A DNA stretch of 64,000 nt from NCBI GenBank assembly GCA_902399975.1, contig CABOHA010000001.1, forward strand, positions 10,338 through 74,337, read 5' to 3'. This document shows positions 62,114 through 64,000 of the stretch, one piece after another; the first letter of the stretch is position 1; each line of letters opens with the position of its first letter. Source of the stretch: Coriobacteriaceae bacterium (lineage in GTDB: Bacteria; Actinomycetota; Coriobacteriia; Coriobacteriales; Coriobacteriaceae). A model generated the notes under the pieces. It was not told where the DNA came from and searched no databases. It saw only the letters and a program-made list of their open reading frames with translations. Made by a program: the position numbers and the translations under genes.

Positions 62114-62785
62114 ATGGCGCTAATCTATATCGTTGAGGACGACGAGCCCATTCGTCGTGAGCTTGTCGACATCCTTGCCCGCGCCGGGTTTGAAATCGAG
62201 GCCTGCGAATCGTTCGAGCATGTCTCGCGCGATATTCTCGCCGCCGCGCCCGACCTGGTGCTGCTCGACCTCACGCTTCCCGTCAAGGACGGCCAGCATA
62301 TCTGCCACGAGGTTCGCCGCGAATCCGAGGTCCCCATCATCGTCCTCACCTCGCGCACGACCGAGATCGACGAGGTCATGGCCATGACGCTCGGCGCGGA
62401 CGACTTTGTTCCCAAGCCCTATAGCGCGCGCGTGCTCGTGGCGCGCATCAACGCACTGCTGCGTCGCACCGCGGCGTCAGGCGAGCGCAGCACGCTCGTC
62501 CACAAGGGGCTGGAGCTCGACCTCGCCCGCTCTATGGTCACCAACACGGCGACCGGCGACAGCACCGAGCTCACCAAAAATGAGCTGCGCATTCTCTCGC
62601 TGCTCCTGAGCCGCGCGGGCAAGATCGTCTCGCGCTCGGCCATCATGCAGGACCTGTGGGACTCCGACGCCTTCGTGGACGACAATACGCTCACCGTCAA
62701 CATCAACCGCCTGCGCACCACGCTCGAAAAAATCGGCATCAAGGGGTATTTGACGACGCATCGCGGCCAAGGCTATTCGGTCTAG
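62114..62785 (+). CDS. OmpR-family response regulator (BceR/VanR-like)
   Basis: 223 residues. Receiver domain with EDDE, phospho-acceptor in LVLLDLTLPVKDG (near residue 52), VLTSR and FVPKPYS; winged-helix domain with LTKNELRILSLLLSRAGKIVSRSAIMQDLWDSD and VNINRLRTTLEKIG ending THRGQGYSV. The next gene, 9 bp on, is its kinase. Pairs with short-sensor kinases of this kind often control peptide-antibiotic ABC exporters, which would lie beyond the window edge if present. Confidence 0.92.
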   Translation: MALIYIVEDDEPIRRELVDILARAGFEIEACESFEHVSRDILAAAPDLVLLDLTLPVKDGQHICHEVRRESEVPIIVLTSRTTEIDEVMAMTLGADDFVPKPYSARVLVARINALLRRTAASGERSTLVHKGLELDLARSMVTNTATGDSTELTKNELRILSLLLSRAGKIVSRSAIMQDLWDSDAFVDDNTLTVNINRLRTTLEKIGIKGYLTTHRGQGYSV

Positions 62786-62794
62786 GGGCCGGCT

Positions 62795-63838
62795 ATGTCG
62801 TTTGGCAAGTTCTTTAAAGATGCACTGCTTCCCGTCGCCGTGTGGACGTGCGGCGTGCTGCTGAGCTGCTTTGTGCTGACGGTCGCCGGCGCACCCGTTT
62901 CTATCGTGGTCGTGGCGGTTGGCGTGTCCTTTATCTTCGGTATGCTCGGCATCGTGATCGAGTACGCTCGCCGTCGCCGTTTTCTGCGTCAGTTGGAGCG
63001 CGCGGCAGAGGAGCTCGAGAGTCCCGCATGGGTGCAGGAGATGGTGCAATGCCCAACCTATGCCGAGGGCGAGCTCGAGTACGAGGTCCTGTGCCGGGTG
63101 GGCAAAGCCGCCTGCGACGAGGTTGCCGAGGGCCGGCGTCAGACCGAAGACTATCGCGACTATATCGAGAGCTGGGTCCACGAGGCCAAGCTGCCCCTGG
63201 CGGCGGCTCACCTGATTCTGGAAAACCTCGACGGCGGCGCAGATGACCCAACACGTGTCGATGACCTGGGTCGCGAGTTGGCTCGCGTGGAACGCTATAT
63301 CGACCAGGCGCTGTACTACGCGCGCTCGGAAGTCGTGGAGCGCGACTACCTGATTCGCCGCTGGGACCTTAAGACCTTGGTGACGGGTGCGATTAAGGCC
63401 AACGCGCGCGAGCTCATTGCGGCGCACGTGGCTCCGGTGTGCGAGAACCTCGACTTCGAGGTCTTTACCGACGAAAAATGGCTCGAGTTTATCCTGGGCC
63501 AGCTCATTCAGAACAGCATTAAATATGCGCGCGAGGACGGCGCGAAGATCGTGTTTTCGGGCGCGTTACTGGACGAGGGCCTGGCGAGCGAGCGCATCGA
63601 GCTCACCGTTGCGGACAACGGCTGCGGCGTGTGTGCGGCAGACCTGCCACGCGTGTTCGAGAAGGGCTTTACCGGCGACAACGGCCGCACCACCAAGCGC
63701 GCAACGGGCATCGGCCTCTACCTGGTGGCGCGCCTATGCTCCAAGATGGGCATCGACGTCACGGCGGCATCCGACTCCGGCGAAGGCTTTGTCGTAACGT
63801 TCGCCTTCTCGACGAACAAGTTCCAATACTTTGAGTAG
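62795..63838 (+). CDS. Short-sensor (BceS-like) histidine kinase
   Basis: 347 residues. Two N-terminal transmembrane helices (about 11–31 and 35–56) are separated by only a few residues, so there is almost no external sensor domain, the intramembrane-sensing design. The dimerisation helix has YRDYIESWVHEAKLPLAAAHLILEN with the phospho-accepting His. The ATPase domain has LGQLIQNSIKYARED, TVADNGCGVCAADLPRVFEKGFTG and ATGIGLYLVARLCSKMG. Signal is probably transmitted by a partner transporter, as in bacitracin-type systems; that partner is not in the window. Confidence 0.92.
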   Translation: MSFGKFFKDALLPVAVWTCGVLLSCFVLTVAGAPVSIVVVAVGVSFIFGMLGIVIEYARRRRFLRQLERAAEELESPAWVQEMVQCPTYAEGELEYEVLCRVGKAACDEVAEGRRQTEDYRDYIESWVHEAKLPLAAAHLILENLDGGADDPTRVDDLGRELARVERYIDQALYYARSEVVERDYLIRRWDLKTLVTGAIKANARELIAAHVAPVCENLDFEVFTDEKWLEFILGQLIQNSIKYAREDGAKIVFSGALLDEGLASERIELTVADNGCGVCAADLPRVFEKGFTGDNGRTTKRATGIGLYLVARLCSKMGIDVTAASDSGEGFVVTFAFSTNKFQYFE

Positions 63839-63863
63839 CCGGGCCGTCTTGCGCTGCGGACGG

Positions 63864-63930
63864 CTATGTTCCCGAACGTGAACTTAGCTAAGGCAACTGG
63901 CGTTATGTTCCCGAACGTGAACATAACTAT
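63864..63930. repeat. Two direct copies of a GTTCCCGAACGTGAAC palindrome, 39 bp apart
   Basis: ATGTTCCCGAACGTGAAC occurs at 63866 and 63905. The second is a fuller palindrome (TATGTTC…GAACATA). They follow the kinase gene and could be operators for a downstream gene or a chromosomal repeat. Confidence 0.65.
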
Positions 63931-63981
63931 GAGGCTCAAATGGATCTCCCAAAACAAAAACGTGCAGCCCAAACAAAACGT

Positions 63982-64000
63982 GCCGCCCCAAACGGGGCGG
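63982..64000 (+). terminator. Start of a terminator cut by the window end
   Basis: GCCGCCCC and GGGGCGG pair around AAAC; any T-run lies outside the window. Confidence 0.5.

Overview
The window is a GC-rich stretch of bacterial chromosome. It most likely comes from a Coriobacteriia member (Actinomycetota), and Collinsella is my best guess. The reasons are the high GC codon usage, the mazG–eno–ftsB/divIC–ppx order known from actinobacteria, a phosphoketolase, a saccharolytic gene set (PTS, maltose-type ABC importer, glycogen phosphorylase, 4-alpha-glucanotransferase, GalE), and no aerobic respiration genes. The genus is an inference; no rRNA gene is present.

Layout. 1–4.4 kb: a 5'-truncated JetD-like Toprim protein, tRNA-Gln(UUG), a peptidoglycan-binding protein and a polyprenyl synthase. 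4.4–18.3 kb, alpha-glucan and sugar metabolism: a PTS IICB permease fused to a HAD phosphatase, diverging from a GntR/UTRA regulator; a Tat-type lipoprotein with two permeases and an MsmK-type ATPase; then, on the other strand, glycogen phosphorylase, MalQ and GalE. 18.5–25 kb: a secreted coiled-coil peptidoglycan hydrolase, MurB, a LacI regulator and a phosphoketolase whose promoter region carries paired operator palindromes. 25.4–34.6 kb: a complete histidine pathway (hisZG fusion, D, C, B, H, A, F, I, a 75-aa ORF, E, and a PHP-type histidinol phosphatase on the opposite strand). 34.9–38.9 kb: YgbA-like protein and a 1188-aa fused ABC exporter. 39.2–44.6 kb: standalone LarC2 domain, phosphodiesterase, MazG, enolase, septum protein and Ppx. 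44.8–59 kb is more mosaic: a DUF4143 ATPase, tRNA-Leu(UAA), a TPR-like protein, an orphan PTS IIB plus a VOC protein, a two-component system, two metallophosphatases, an AT-richer orphan gene, GluQ-RS, a DUF2207 protein and a GNAT. 59.3–64 kb: PurH, a hypothetical protein and a short-sensor two-component system.

The most unusual content lies between genes. At least six pairs of palindromic elements share a constant centre or inner sequence, while their outer arms differ between copies and remain complementary within each copy. In the clearest pair (1792–1922 and 19720–19855) a 59-bp core is identical, yet the 32–33-bp arms are unrelated in sequence between the copies and perfectly or almost perfectly self-complementary within each. 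Several of these elements begin 2–14 bp after a stop codon. Two related elements sit beside the tRNA-Gln and tRNA-Leu genes, with ends that resemble the local tRNA T-arm. There is also a four-unit, exactly 80-bp tandem array of palindromes between the maltose importer and glycogen phosphorylase. I found no CRISPR array, prophage, recognisable transposase or rRNA.
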